DNA of 64,000 bases from Daejeonella sp. (lineage in GTDB: Bacteria; Bacteroidota; Bacteroidia; Sphingobacteriales; Sphingobacteriaceae), in assembly GCF_030695525.1 (NCBI RefSeq), contig NZ_JAUYSS010000047.1:207898-271897 (forward strand), read 5' to 3'. Positions 41,700-50,960 of this stretch are shown here, piece by piece. Positions within the stretch are counted from its first letter, which is position 1, and the number at the start of each line of letters is the position of its first letter. A program made the position numbers and the translations under genes. A model generated the notes under the pieces. It saw only the letters and a program-made list of their open reading frames with translations. It had not been told where the DNA came from and ran no database searches.

Positions 41700-42800
41700 T
41701 TAGTTATTGAGACCTAACCAATTTTGCAATTTTCTGTGTATCCCCTGTTTCTTGTCTGATCTTGATCTGCCAATAAGAAACCCATATGGTTTAAGCGGTG
41801 TCACATGATCACAAATAATTTTGACAATTCCCAGCATTGGTATGGCGAGTATCATACCGGATATCCCCCATACAATCTCCATGAATACGATAATCAGAAT
41901 GGTAAACAGTGGATTAATATTAACCTCAGAGCCTACAATTAATGGCTCAAGAAAATATGTTTGAATAAACTGAATCAGTAAATAGGTGATAACCACTCCA
42001 ATAATCATTCCGTCACTTCCACCCTGCGACATTACTGCCAGTACAGTAATGAAGGTACCTGTTAAGTTTCCAATGAAAGGCAAAATCTCCAGAAGTCCGC
42101 ATAATATGGCAAAAAAGATTGCACTTTTCACTCCTGCAATTGAGAAGCCTACACTGTACATTATCCATAGAATAACAATCATACTGCTCAGTCCGGATAA
42201 GTATTTCTGCGCTACTTTACCACTATCTAAAATTATCTTTTCGGCTTCGGGGTTTGCACTTGCAGGTACCAGCATAAGTATGAATTTTTTTAAGTGAGAC
42301 CGGTAATAAATAAACAAAAAAAGGTAAACTATGACCAGAATAAAGTGGACAATTATGTTCATCACTGAACTTAATAATACTCCGGCCAAGCCCAATGTTC
42401 CTGAGGTGCCAGTAGTTTGTTTTGACATCCATTGCTTTTGTTTTTCAGATGATATGCCAATGTTTCTGGCTATAAATTCGCGGATGTTATCTGCAATTTG
42501 TTCAATACGGAATATGATTTCATGAAGATCATTAGAGATACCTTTTGCCTGCCAGGCAAGTAAACCTATCACACTGGCAACACATAAAAGGAAGAGCAAA
42601 ACACAAAATACTCCAGCAAACAGACGGCTTATTCCTTTACTTTCAAGCCAGTGGGAAACTGGAACAAAGAGCATAGCCAAAAGAGTACTGATTGAAATTG
42701 GGATTAGAAACTCCCGTGCAAAATATAGTCCGAAGATTACTAAAAATGACAAAAATAAAACGAAAACACTCTTTGATAAAGTTAGAGATGATTTAATCAT
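41700..42800 (-). CDS. AI-2E family transporter/permease
   Basis: Multi-TM; ILPFIGNLTGTFITVLAVMSQGG, IQTYFLEPLIVGSEVNINPLFTI. Confidence 0.92.
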   Translation of the reverse strand: MIKSSLTLSKSVFVLFLSFLVIFGLYFAREFLIPISISTLLAMLFVPVSHWLESKGISRLFAGVFCVLLFLLCVASVIGLLAWQAKGISNDLHEIIFRIEQIADNIREFIARNIGISSEKQKQWMSKQTTGTSGTLGLAGVLLSSVMNIIVHFILVIVYLFLFIYYRSHLKKFILMLVPASANPEAEKIILDSGKVAQKYLSGLSSMIVILWIMYSVGFSIAGVKSAIFFAILCGLLEILPFIGNLTGTFITVLAVMSQGGSDGMIIGVVITYLLIQFIQTYFLEPLIVGSEVNINPLFTILIIVFMEIVWGISGMILAIPMLGIVKIICDHVTPLKPYGFLIGRSRSDKKQGIHRKLQNWLGLNN

Positions 42801-42926
42801 ATCGGTTCTATATTCAGTAATTCTAAAGATAGCTGAAATTTTATTTTCTGTCAGTATTCAAGCTTAAAATGTTCCCCACTCCACTTTTTTATATTGGAAT
42901 TTATATCTTTAAGATAAAGAGATTCA

Positions 42927-45659
42927 ATGGAGCAGTTTAGATCAAAAAAAATAGTTGTGTTGTTTGTACTACTCCTTGCAGTAGGCGCATTATATATGCT
43001 TGCTATTTCAAATCAGAAAATAGACTATAATACTCATGTAAAGCCAATAATCAACAAAAAATGTATCTCCTGTCATGGAGGAGTAAAGCAGGAGGCAGGA
43101 TTTAGTCTTCTGTTTCAGGAAGAAGCTTTAGGTCTTACTGAGTCCGGAAAACCGGCAATTATACCCGGTGATCCCGAAGGCAGTGAACTGATCAGAAGAA
43201 TTACTCAAAATGACCCGGATGAAAGGATGCCCTACAAGCATGAAGCACTTTCTGAAGAGGAAATTGAAGTTTTCAGACAATGGATTAAAGAAGGAGCAAA
43301 ATGGGGAGAACACTGGGCTTATGTGCCTGTAAAGAAGCAAGATATTCCGGATGTTAGCAATAACTGGATCAGGAATGATATTGATCGCTTCATTTATGAA
43401 AAACTGGAGGAACAAAAATTAGAACCCTCTGCAGAAGCTGATAAGGCAACTTTATTTCGCAGACTTAGTCTTGATCTCATCGGACTCCCAGCATCAGCCG
43501 CAATTTTTAAGAAATATTTTCAGGATAATACCGATAAAGCTTACGAGAATCTGGTAGATGATCTTTTGGCCTCCCCCCGTTATGGTGAGCGCTGGACATC
43601 CCTATGGCTTGATCTTGCCCGTTATGCAGATACCCGGGGTTATGAAGCCGACCGCGGACGAATTATCTGGAAATATCGTGATTGGCTGATCAAAGCATAT
43701 AATACGGATAAGCCATATAATGATTTTTTGATTGAACAGCTTGCCGGCGATCTGATGCCAAACCCTGATGATGCTAAATATATCGCTACTGCTTTTCACC
43801 GGAATACAATGACCAATGATGAGGGTGGAACTGATAATGAAGAATTCAGAACTTCTGCCGTGATGGATAGGGTAAATACAACCTGGAGTGCTACTATGGG
43901 AACCTCATTTAACTGTGTTCAATGCCATAGTCATCCTTATGATCCTTTTAAGGCTGATGAGTACTATAAGTTCATGGCCTTTTTTAATAATACGCGGGAT
44001 GAAGATACTAACGCTGATTACCCCTTATTGCGTCAATACAATGCTCAGGATAGTTTAAAACTTGTACAACTTACTGGCTGGCTCCGGAGTAATACTTCAG
44101 AAGCTCAGGCAAAAAAATACTATAACTTTCTTAAAACCTGGCAGCCTACAATAAATTCATTGCAATGCGATCAGTATGTGAATGCTGCTTTAATCAGTAG
44201 TTGGTTTGCAGGACTGCGTAATAACGGTACATGTCGATTAAAGGATGTGGTATTGCAGGATAAAACCCAACTCATGTTTCGATATAAAACCAATTTTGAT
44301 GGGGGTAAGTGGTCTATTTACCTGGATACATTGAATGGGAAATTATTGAAAATTGTTCCGCTTGCAAATACAAAGGGAGAATGGAAAATTGTGACCGTTC
44401 CGATACCCGCTGAAAAAGGAAAGCGCAACCTGTTTTTTAAATATTATAGTCCTGCGATAAAAAATGCGGATGATACCGGTGTCCAGTTTGAGTGGTTCCA
44501 GTTTGACGTTCCCTTTCCCGGCAAGGAAAAACCAGGGTTTGAGCTGGCTTTGAGTAATTTCAACCAGCTGATGCAGGCTAAAGTTGATGAAACGCCAATC
44601 ATGATCGAGAATAATAGAGAGCAGCTTAGAACTACTCATGTTTTTGAACGCGGCAACTGGATGGTTAAGGGAAATATGGTGGAACCGGGTGTGCCTGATA
44701 TTATGAACCCAATGCCGGCAAATGTACCGAAGAACAGATTGGGGTTGGCCTTATGGTTAACAGATAAAAAGAATCCGCTTGTAGCCAGAACTATGGTGAA
44801 CCGTTTATGGGAGCAATTGTTTGGTTTTGGGATTGCTGAAACACTTGAGGATCTTGGTTCACAAGGAATTGCACCTACTCATAAAGAATTGCTGGACCAT
44901 TTGTCCTGGCAGTTTGTGAATGAATATAACTGGAGTATGAAGCGTCTTTTAAAAGAGATAGTTATGTCTGCGGCCTATCGGCAAAGTTCTGCAGTGACTG
45001 AGGAAAAGTTAAAAATCGATCCCAATAATCAGTTTTATTCCAGGGCATCCAGAATCAGACTTTCAGCAGAACAGCTCAGGGATCAGGCTTTAGAGGTAAG
45101 TAATGTATTGAGTAAAAAGATGTATGGGCCAAGTGTGATGCCTTTTCAACCTGAAGGAATCTGGCGTTCTCCTTATAATGGTGAAAAATGGATAATGAGT
45201 GCAGGTGAAGACCAGTACAGAAGGGCAGTTTACACCTACCTGAAGCGTACAGCCCCCTATCCTTCAATGATGACCTTTGATGGTGGGGCAAGGGAATCAT
45301 GCCTGCCAAGAAGGATCAGAACAAATACCCCCTTACAGGCATTAACTTCTCTGAATGACTCAACCACTCTGGTCATTTCCAGAAGTCTGGCGCTACGCAT
45401 GAAAGAACTTGGAGGGAAGGAAAGCAATATTCAGATTAGTAAAGGTTATGAAGCCATGATGTTTAAGCCGATTTCAGCAACAAAATTAAAGGCACTATCT
45501 GATTTGTATGCAGAAGCCCTCCGGAAATATAAAAAGGATAAAACGGCTATTTATCTATTAATGGGAGATAAAGAAAAGCCTGCCGATCCTGAAACTGCAT
45601 CACTGGTCATTGTTGCCGGTGCAATGCTGAATATGGATGAATGGCTTAACAAAAATTAG
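42927..45659 (+). CDS. DUF1549/DUF1553 protein with planctomycete-type cytochrome c domain
   Basis: KPIINKKCISCHGG and FNCVQCHSHPYDPF heme sites; DRFIYEKLEEQKLEPSAEADKATLFRRLSLDLIGLP; LARTMVNRLWEQLFG-type C-terminal region. Confidence 0.93.
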   Translation: MEQFRSKKIVVLFVLLLAVGALYMLAISNQKIDYNTHVKPIINKKCISCHGGVKQEAGFSLLFQEEALGLTESGKPAIIPGDPEGSELIRRITQNDPDERMPYKHEALSEEEIEVFRQWIKEGAKWGEHWAYVPVKKQDIPDVSNNWIRNDIDRFIYEKLEEQKLEPSAEADKATLFRRLSLDLIGLPASAAIFKKYFQDNTDKAYENLVDDLLASPRYGERWTSLWLDLARYADTRGYEADRGRIIWKYRDWLIKAYNTDKPYNDFLIEQLAGDLMPNPDDAKYIATAFHRNTMTNDEGGTDNEEFRTSAVMDRVNTTWSATMGTSFNCVQCHSHPYDPFKADEYYKFMAFFNNTRDEDTNADYPLLRQYNAQDSLKLVQLTGWLRSNTSEAQAKKYYNFLKTWQPTINSLQCDQYVNAALISSWFAGLRNNGTCRLKDVVLQDKTQLMFRYKTNFDGGKWSIYLDTLNGKLLKIVPLANTKGEWKIVTVPIPAEKGKRNLFFKYYSPAIKNADDTGVQFEWFQFDVPFPGKEKPGFELALSNFNQLMQAKVDETPIMIENNREQLRTTHVFERGNWMVKGNMVEPGVPDIMNPMPANVPKNRLGLALWLTDKKNPLVARTMVNRLWEQLFGFGIAETLEDLGSQGIAPTHKELLDHLSWQFVNEYNWSMKRLLKEIVMSAAYRQSSAVTEEKLKIDPNNQFYSRASRIRLSAEQLRDQALEVSNVLSKKMYGPSVMPFQPEGIWRSPYNGEKWIMSAGEDQYRRAVYTYLKRTAPYPSMMTFDGGARESCLPRRIRTNTPLQALTSLNDSTTLVISRSLALRMKELGGKESNIQISKGYEAMMFKPISATKLKALSDLYAEALRKYKKDKTAIYLLMGDKEKPADPETASLVIVAGAMLNMDEWLNKN

Positions 45660-45690
45660 ATAAGGTCCAGCCATTGTAATAATATTGATT

Positions 45691-47196
45691 ATGAAGAGAG
45701 ATGTTCAGGCACAAAGCTTAGCAAGGGAAGCCGAACAGGCAGCATTGCAATTACATACCCGCCGTCATTTTTTAAAGGAAGGAGCTATGGGCTTTGGGGC
45801 TTTGGCATTAGGCTCATTGCTTGGAAGCTGTGGTTTTGGTGGTAGTTCTGCTCCTAATGCCCTGTTCGATGCTTCCAATCCGCTTGCACCTAAGCCTCCG
45901 ATGTTTCCGGGGAAAGCTAAATCGGTCATTTATTTACACATGGCAGGGGCTCCTTCACAGCTGGAGATGTTTAGTTATAAACCAGAACTTGCAAAACTCG
46001 ATGGGCAGGAATGTCCGCAGTCATTGCTTGAAGGTAAAAAGTTTGCATTTATCAGGGGGGTGCCTAAAATGCTTGGTCCGCAGGCCAACTTTAAACAACA
46101 TGGAAAAAGTGGCTTATGGCTTTCAGATAATTTACCTCATCTGGCTACTGTAGCGGATGAGATTGCGATGCTGAATGCGGTTACTACCGATCAGTTCAAT
46201 CATGCACCTGCCCAATTAATGATGCAAACCGGTTCAGCCCGTCTCGGCAGGCCAAGTATAGGTGCCTGGGTGACCTATGGAATGGGATCAGAAAATAAAA
46301 ATTTACCGGGTTTCGTCGTTTTAACTTCCGGTGGCAATAATCCCGATGCGGGTAAAAGTGTTTGGGGAAGCGGCTTTTTGCCGAGTGTCTATCAGGGAGT
46401 TCAATGCAGGGGGGAGGGTGATCCGGTTCTGTTCATAAAAGATCCTGCAGGTATGGACAGGGATTTGCGTAAGGCATCCATTGATGCGATCAATAAAATA
46501 AATCAGGAACAGTTCGAAGAATTTAAAGATCCGGAAATTCTGTCGCGCATTGCGCAATATGAAATGGCCTATAAGATGCAAATCTCTGTACCGGAGGTAA
46601 TGAATATTAATGATGAACCGGCATACATCCACGAGATGTATGGTACAGAACCGGGTAAAACAAGCTTTGCAAACAATGTCTTACTGGCCAGAAAGCTGGT
46701 TGAGAAGGGTGTTCGCTTTGTTCAGTTATTTGACTGGGGATGGGATACGCATGGTACTTCTGCCAGTGGTTCGGTAGATATTGGTCTGGTAAATAAATGC
46801 AGGAATGTAGATAAGCCGATCACTGCACTAATTCTTGATCTGAAGCAAAGAGGCTTGCTTGATGAAACCCTGATCGTTTGGGGTGCAGAATTTGGCAGAA
46901 CACCAATGCAGGAGAATCGTGAAGGTAAGGATATGCCATTTAAAGGCAGGGACCATCATGCCGCTGCCTTCAACATGTGGATGGCTGGAGGCGGTATTAA
47001 AGGCGGTACCACTTATGGAGAAACAGATGAAATAGGGTATGATATTGTGAATGGCAAGACAGAAGCATTTGATATTCAGGCTACTATACTTAATCAACTG
47101 GGCTTTGACCATGAGAAATTCACCTATGAATCTCAGGGCAGACCATTCCGTTTAACGGATGTTGGAGGGAAAGTGATAACCGATATTTTAGCATAA
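45691..47196 (+). CDS. DUF1501 domain protein, twin-arginine signal
   Basis: TRRHFLKEGAMGFGALALGSLLGSCG; SVIYLHMAGAPSQLEMFSYKPEL; WGAEFGRTPMQENREGKDMPFKGRDHH. Confidence 0.93.
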   Translation: MKRDVQAQSLAREAEQAALQLHTRRHFLKEGAMGFGALALGSLLGSCGFGGSSAPNALFDASNPLAPKPPMFPGKAKSVIYLHMAGAPSQLEMFSYKPELAKLDGQECPQSLLEGKKFAFIRGVPKMLGPQANFKQHGKSGLWLSDNLPHLATVADEIAMLNAVTTDQFNHAPAQLMMQTGSARLGRPSIGAWVTYGMGSENKNLPGFVVLTSGGNNPDAGKSVWGSGFLPSVYQGVQCRGEGDPVLFIKDPAGMDRDLRKASIDAINKINQEQFEEFKDPEILSRIAQYEMAYKMQISVPEVMNINDEPAYIHEMYGTEPGKTSFANNVLLARKLVEKGVRFVQLFDWGWDTHGTSASGSVDIGLVNKCRNVDKPITALILDLKQRGLLDETLIVWGAEFGRTPMQENREGKDMPFKGRDHHAAAFNMWMAGGGIKGGTTYGETDEIGYDIVNGKTEAFDIQATILNQLGFDHEKFTYESQGRPFRLTDVGGKVITDILA

Positions 47197-47216
47197 ACGA
47201 TTTTTGCGGAAATTAT

Positions 47217-48152
47217 ATGAGACAAGACAGAAGAAAGTTCATTAAAAAATCGGTCGCAGGTTCGGCTGCATTACTAGTATCCTCCTTAGAATCTTACGCA
47301 TTACCCAATATGACTACATCTTCTGTGAATAAAAATTACGATCTGAAAATAATGGCCACCAGTTGGGGCTATCAGGGAACAATGGATTCGTTTTGTGCAA
47401 AAGTGAAAAAGGAAGGATATGATGGGATAGAATTATGGTGGCCTACGGATAATAAAAAGGCGCAGGATGAAATATTTGCTGCCCTGAAGACTTATGATCT
47501 CGAAATCGGTTTCCTCTGCGGGGGATCTCAGTCCAACCCGCAGGAGCATCTCGAATTCTACAAAAGAATGGTGGATGCTGCCGCAAAGCAAAATATCCAG
47601 CGACCACTTTATATTAACAATCATTCCGGAAAAGACTATTTCAGTTTCGATGACAACAAAAAATTCATCGAGCATACTCAGGAATTGGCTAAAGAAACCG
47701 GCCTGTTAATTTGCCATGAAACACATCGCGGCAGGATGTTGTTTGCAGCACATATCACAAGAAATTTTCTTGAAAAATATCCCGATCTCAGGCTGACATT
47801 AGATATTTCTCACTGGTGCAATGTTCATGAGAGTTTACTTGCTGATCAGAAGGAGACCATTGATCTGGCATTAGCACGGACTGATCATATTCACGCACGT
47901 ATTGGCCATCCCGAAGGCCCGCAGGTAAATGACCCACGTGCACCTGAATGGGAACAAACTCTGAAACAGCATTTTGATTGGTGGGATAAAATTGTGGAGA
48001 GGAAGAGGAGAAACGGAGAGCGGGTTACTGTTCTTACGGAATTTGGACCGCCCGATTATATGCCCACCTATCCATATACCAGACAGCCATTGGCCGATCA
48101 ATGGGCCATTAATGTGCACATGATGCATTTGCTTAGAAAAAGATATTCCTGA
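47217..48152 (+). CDS. Sugar phosphate isomerase/epimerase (TIM barrel), twin-arginine signal
   Basis: DRRKFIKKSVAGSAALLVSS; GYDGIELWWP; ETHRGRMLF; LTLDISHWCNVHE. Confidence 0.88.
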   Translation: MRQDRRKFIKKSVAGSAALLVSSLESYALPNMTTSSVNKNYDLKIMATSWGYQGTMDSFCAKVKKEGYDGIELWWPTDNKKAQDEIFAALKTYDLEIGFLCGGSQSNPQEHLEFYKRMVDAAAKQNIQRPLYINNHSGKDYFSFDDNKKFIEHTQELAKETGLLICHETHRGRMLFAAHITRNFLEKYPDLRLTLDISHWCNVHESLLADQKETIDLALARTDHIHARIGHPEGPQVNDPRAPEWEQTLKQHFDWWDKIVERKRRNGERVTVLTEFGPPDYMPTYPYTRQPLADQWAINVHMMHLLRKRYS

Positions 48153-48167
48153 TTTCATATTCCCTGA

Positions 48168-49592
48168 ATGAGCACATTACTTATTTTTTTGTTTAACCTG
48201 CCTGATTTTGCCGGGAGCTTTCACCCTCTGTTAGTACATCTCCCGATCGGAATATTGCTGCTCGCCGCCTTGTTTCAATTATTATCTCGGAAGGAAAAAT
48301 ATCAGTCCTTGTCTTCAGCGGTAGGTATTTCTTTGTTTATTGGAATGGTCAGTGCGATTGCATCCTGTATCAGTGGCTACCTGCTGTCAGGCAGCGGTGA
48401 TTATGATGAAGACATGATTTTTAATCATCAATGGTCCGGTATCGCGCTTGCTGTAATTTCGATTTTTGCATGGTATTTAAACCGGAAGGGAAGGCAAATT
48501 ACCTGGATTACTGCTCTTATGGTGTTTCTGATTGTCCTTACCGGGCATTTTGGAGGTTCCATAACTCATGGTTCAGATTACCTGACAAGGGCATTCTCAG
48601 CAGACGGTTCAGGGCAGGCTGAAGAAAAAAGAAAGCCTATTCCGAACGTTCAGCAAGCGCTTGCTTATCAGGATGTTATCAAGCCAATTCTGACTTCAAA
48701 ATGTTATAAATGTCATGGGCCCAATAAACAGAAGGGAAAACTAAGACTAGACATTCCTGATTTTATTTTAAAAGGAGGCAAGGGTGGAAAAGCAATTATT
48801 GCCGGAAATACCGATGAAAGTGAATTGATTAAACGGATCTTATTGTCAAAAGAGAGTGATGATCATATGCCGCCTCTTGAACAGCCGCAGCTTACTAAAA
48901 CCGAAATGGATCTGATCCATTGGTGGGTTAGCAGCGGAGCGGATTTTAATAAAAAGGTAGCTGACCTGGCTCAATCGGAAAAAATAAAACCGGTGCTTTT
49001 ATCTCTTCAATCTGAAGAAAAGACTGAATCAGTTTTAATCTCTGATATTCCGGAAAAGACTGTCGGACAAGCAGATGCAAAGGTCGTTCAGGACCTGCTT
49101 GCCCGTGGTGTTGCGGTTATACCGGTCGCACTAAATAGTAATTACCTTTCTGTCAATTTTGTAGCACTTGATTCAATCACGAATAGTGATTTGCAATTAC
49201 TGGAAAAATTAAGCAAGCAAGTGATATGGTTAAAAATCGGAGACTCCAATCTGGATGATAATAAACTAAAATTAATTTCGAAATTGTCTTCACTTACCCG
49301 TCTTTCCATTGAGCGTACTAAGGTGAGTGATTCCGGAATTGCCTTGTTGAACAGTTTGTCAAAACTGACTTACCTTAATCTGGTTGGCACTGCTGTAACA
49401 TCCAAGGGGCTAAACCAGTTGAAATCATTGAAAGACCTGAGACAGATCTTTTTATACCAGACTGCGATTTCGGAAGCTGAGTTCAGTCAGCTCAGTAAAT
49501 TATTTCCTAAAGCTGTTATTGATACCGGGGGGTATAAACTTCAATTTCTGGAAAGTGATACTGTGGAATTAAAATCAGCAAGAGAAAAGTAG
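48168..49592 (+). CDS. Membrane-anchored c-type cytochrome domain protein with leucine-rich-repeat-like C-terminus
   Basis: HPLLVHLPIGILLLAALFQ (DUF2231-like), KPILTSKCYKCHGPNKQKGKLRLD, LSSLTRLSIERTKVSDSGIALLNSLSKLTYLNLVGTAVTSKGLNQL. Confidence 0.88.
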   Translation: MSTLLIFLFNLPDFAGSFHPLLVHLPIGILLLAALFQLLSRKEKYQSLSSAVGISLFIGMVSAIASCISGYLLSGSGDYDEDMIFNHQWSGIALAVISIFAWYLNRKGRQITWITALMVFLIVLTGHFGGSITHGSDYLTRAFSADGSGQAEEKRKPIPNVQQALAYQDVIKPILTSKCYKCHGPNKQKGKLRLDIPDFILKGGKGGKAIIAGNTDESELIKRILLSKESDDHMPPLEQPQLTKTEMDLIHWWVSSGADFNKKVADLAQSEKIKPVLLSLQSEEKTESVLISDIPEKTVGQADAKVVQDLLARGVAVIPVALNSNYLSVNFVALDSITNSDLQLLEKLSKQVIWLKIGDSNLDDNKLKLISKLSSLTRLSIERTKVSDSGIALLNSLSKLTYLNLVGTAVTSKGLNQLKSLKDLRQIFLYQTAISEAEFSQLSKLFPKAVIDTGGYKLQFLESDTVELKSAREK

Positions 49593-49690
49593 TTGGATTT
49601 TGAGTTGAATATTAATAGGAAATTAACATGCATGTAAAAATTAACATGCAGATTTGGAATGGGTGTTATAATAAATAAAATTTAGAGGTA

Positions 49691-50527
49691 ATGAAAAAAA
49701 ATGTGAATAGTCAGAGCCGAAGGAAATTTATTCAGCAGATTTCTTTGGCATCCGCTTTATTGCTCAGTGGCAAGATTACTGATCTTTCTGCAGAAGAAGT
49801 TTATGGTCTGAAAGCCAAAGTTAGGCTGAGATTTGTGCTTGCATCCGACTTTCATTATGGGCAACCGAATACAGCATTTGATGAAATGACTGATAAGGTG
49901 ATCAATCAGATTAATTTATTCAATAAGAGTAATCGTATTGATTTTTGTGTGCTCAATGGCGATATAATTCATAACGAAGAGAACCTTTTACCTTTGGTCA
50001 AGATAAAAACAGATAATCTTCAGGTGCCCTATTATGTTGTTAGGGGAAACCATGACATGGTAACAGAAGAACAATGGAATGAGGTATGGAAAATGCCTTT
50101 GAACCACAGTTTTGAGGCTAAGGGCTCGGCATTTATACTTGCAGATACTTCAAATGTGCAGGGAACTTATGTATCACCCGATCTGCAGTGGTTGAAGGAA
50201 AAGCTGGAGCAATACAAAAGCAAAAAGAACGTATTTCTGATTCTGCATATTCCTCAGGCAAAATGGACTAAACATGCGATTGATACCCCGGAGTTTTTCG
50301 AACTAATACATAAATATCCGAATATCAGGGCCGGATTTCACGGGCACGAGCATGATCAGGATGGAGTGATTATGGCGAAAAATATCCCATTCTTATTCGA
50401 TTCGCATGTTGGAGGAAGCTGGGGAACACCTTATAGAGGTTTCCGGGTCGTGGAGTTATTGAATGATGGGACACTTGTTACCTACATGATGAACCCAACA
50501 GAAAAACAGGGGGAACTTAAATATTAA
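49691..50527 (+). CDS. Calcineurin-like metallophosphoesterase, twin-arginine-like signal
   Basis: SRRKFIQQISLASALLLSG; VLASDFHYG, VLNGDIIHNEENL, VVRGNHDM, FHGHEHDQDG. Confidence 0.9.
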   Translation: MKKNVNSQSRRKFIQQISLASALLLSGKITDLSAEEVYGLKAKVRLRFVLASDFHYGQPNTAFDEMTDKVINQINLFNKSNRIDFCVLNGDIIHNEENLLPLVKIKTDNLQVPYYVVRGNHDMVTEEQWNEVWKMPLNHSFEAKGSAFILADTSNVQGTYVSPDLQWLKEKLEQYKSKKNVFLILHIPQAKWTKHAIDTPEFFELIHKYPNIRAGFHGHEHDQDGVIMAKNIPFLFDSHVGGSWGTPYRGFRVVELLNDGTLVTYMMNPTEKQGELKY

Positions 50528-50574
50528 AGCAGGGTCGGTTTCTCCTCAGACCTGCCTGTCCCTAGCTAGCGCAC

Positions 50575-50701
50575 GCGCAATGTCATTAAGTTAAGGATTA
50601 CGATCCTGACGAAAGTCAGGATCGTAATCCATTATTAAAAAAACGCATTGTCATTCTGGCGAAAGCCAGAACCTTCTGCCCATTAAATAATGGCATTGCG
50701 C
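50575..50701. repeat. REP-like cluster: outer inverted repeat enclosing two GAAA-capped hairpins
   Basis: GCGCAATGTCATTA / TAATGGCATTGCGC arms; GGATTACGATCCTGAC-GAAA-GTCAGGATCGTAATCC (50595..50630); TTCTGGC-GAAA-GCCAGAA (50654..50671). Confidence 0.88.
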
Positions 50702-50716
50702 ACGCCTGAAGCAGCG

Positions 50717-50801
50717 TCGGGCTGCCCTTCCCAATGAAAAGCAGCTCTGGGTAAAATAAACCTTGCCGGAGGAGGTAGCTTCCGGCTATAGGTAATTTGA
50801 T
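50717..50801 (+). repeat. Dispersed structured repeat, copy C, 5' half
   Basis: GTCGGGCTGCCCTTCCCAATGAAAAGCAGCTCTGGGTAAAATAAACCTTGCCGGAGGAGGTAGCTTCCGGCTATAGGTAATTT. Confidence 0.87.
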
Positions 50802-50834
50802 GTAGAACGCGAATTCTTGACTGATAACCCCGTA

Positions 50835-50910
50835 GGAAAGGACTGAACTAACCTATAGCATGCAGGTATTGCTTTCCAAAATCAAATTATTTCGGATCCA
50901 GAACCTTATC
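50835..50910 (+). repeat. Dispersed structured repeat, copy C, 3' half
   Basis: GGAAAGGACTGAACTAACC...GCAGGTATTGCTTTCCAAAATCAAATTATTTCGGATCCAGAACCTTATC. Confidence 0.87.
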
Positions 50911-50960
50911 TTACCAATTATAGCGGTATTATTTTAGCCTTCATTATACCGGAACTCAGG

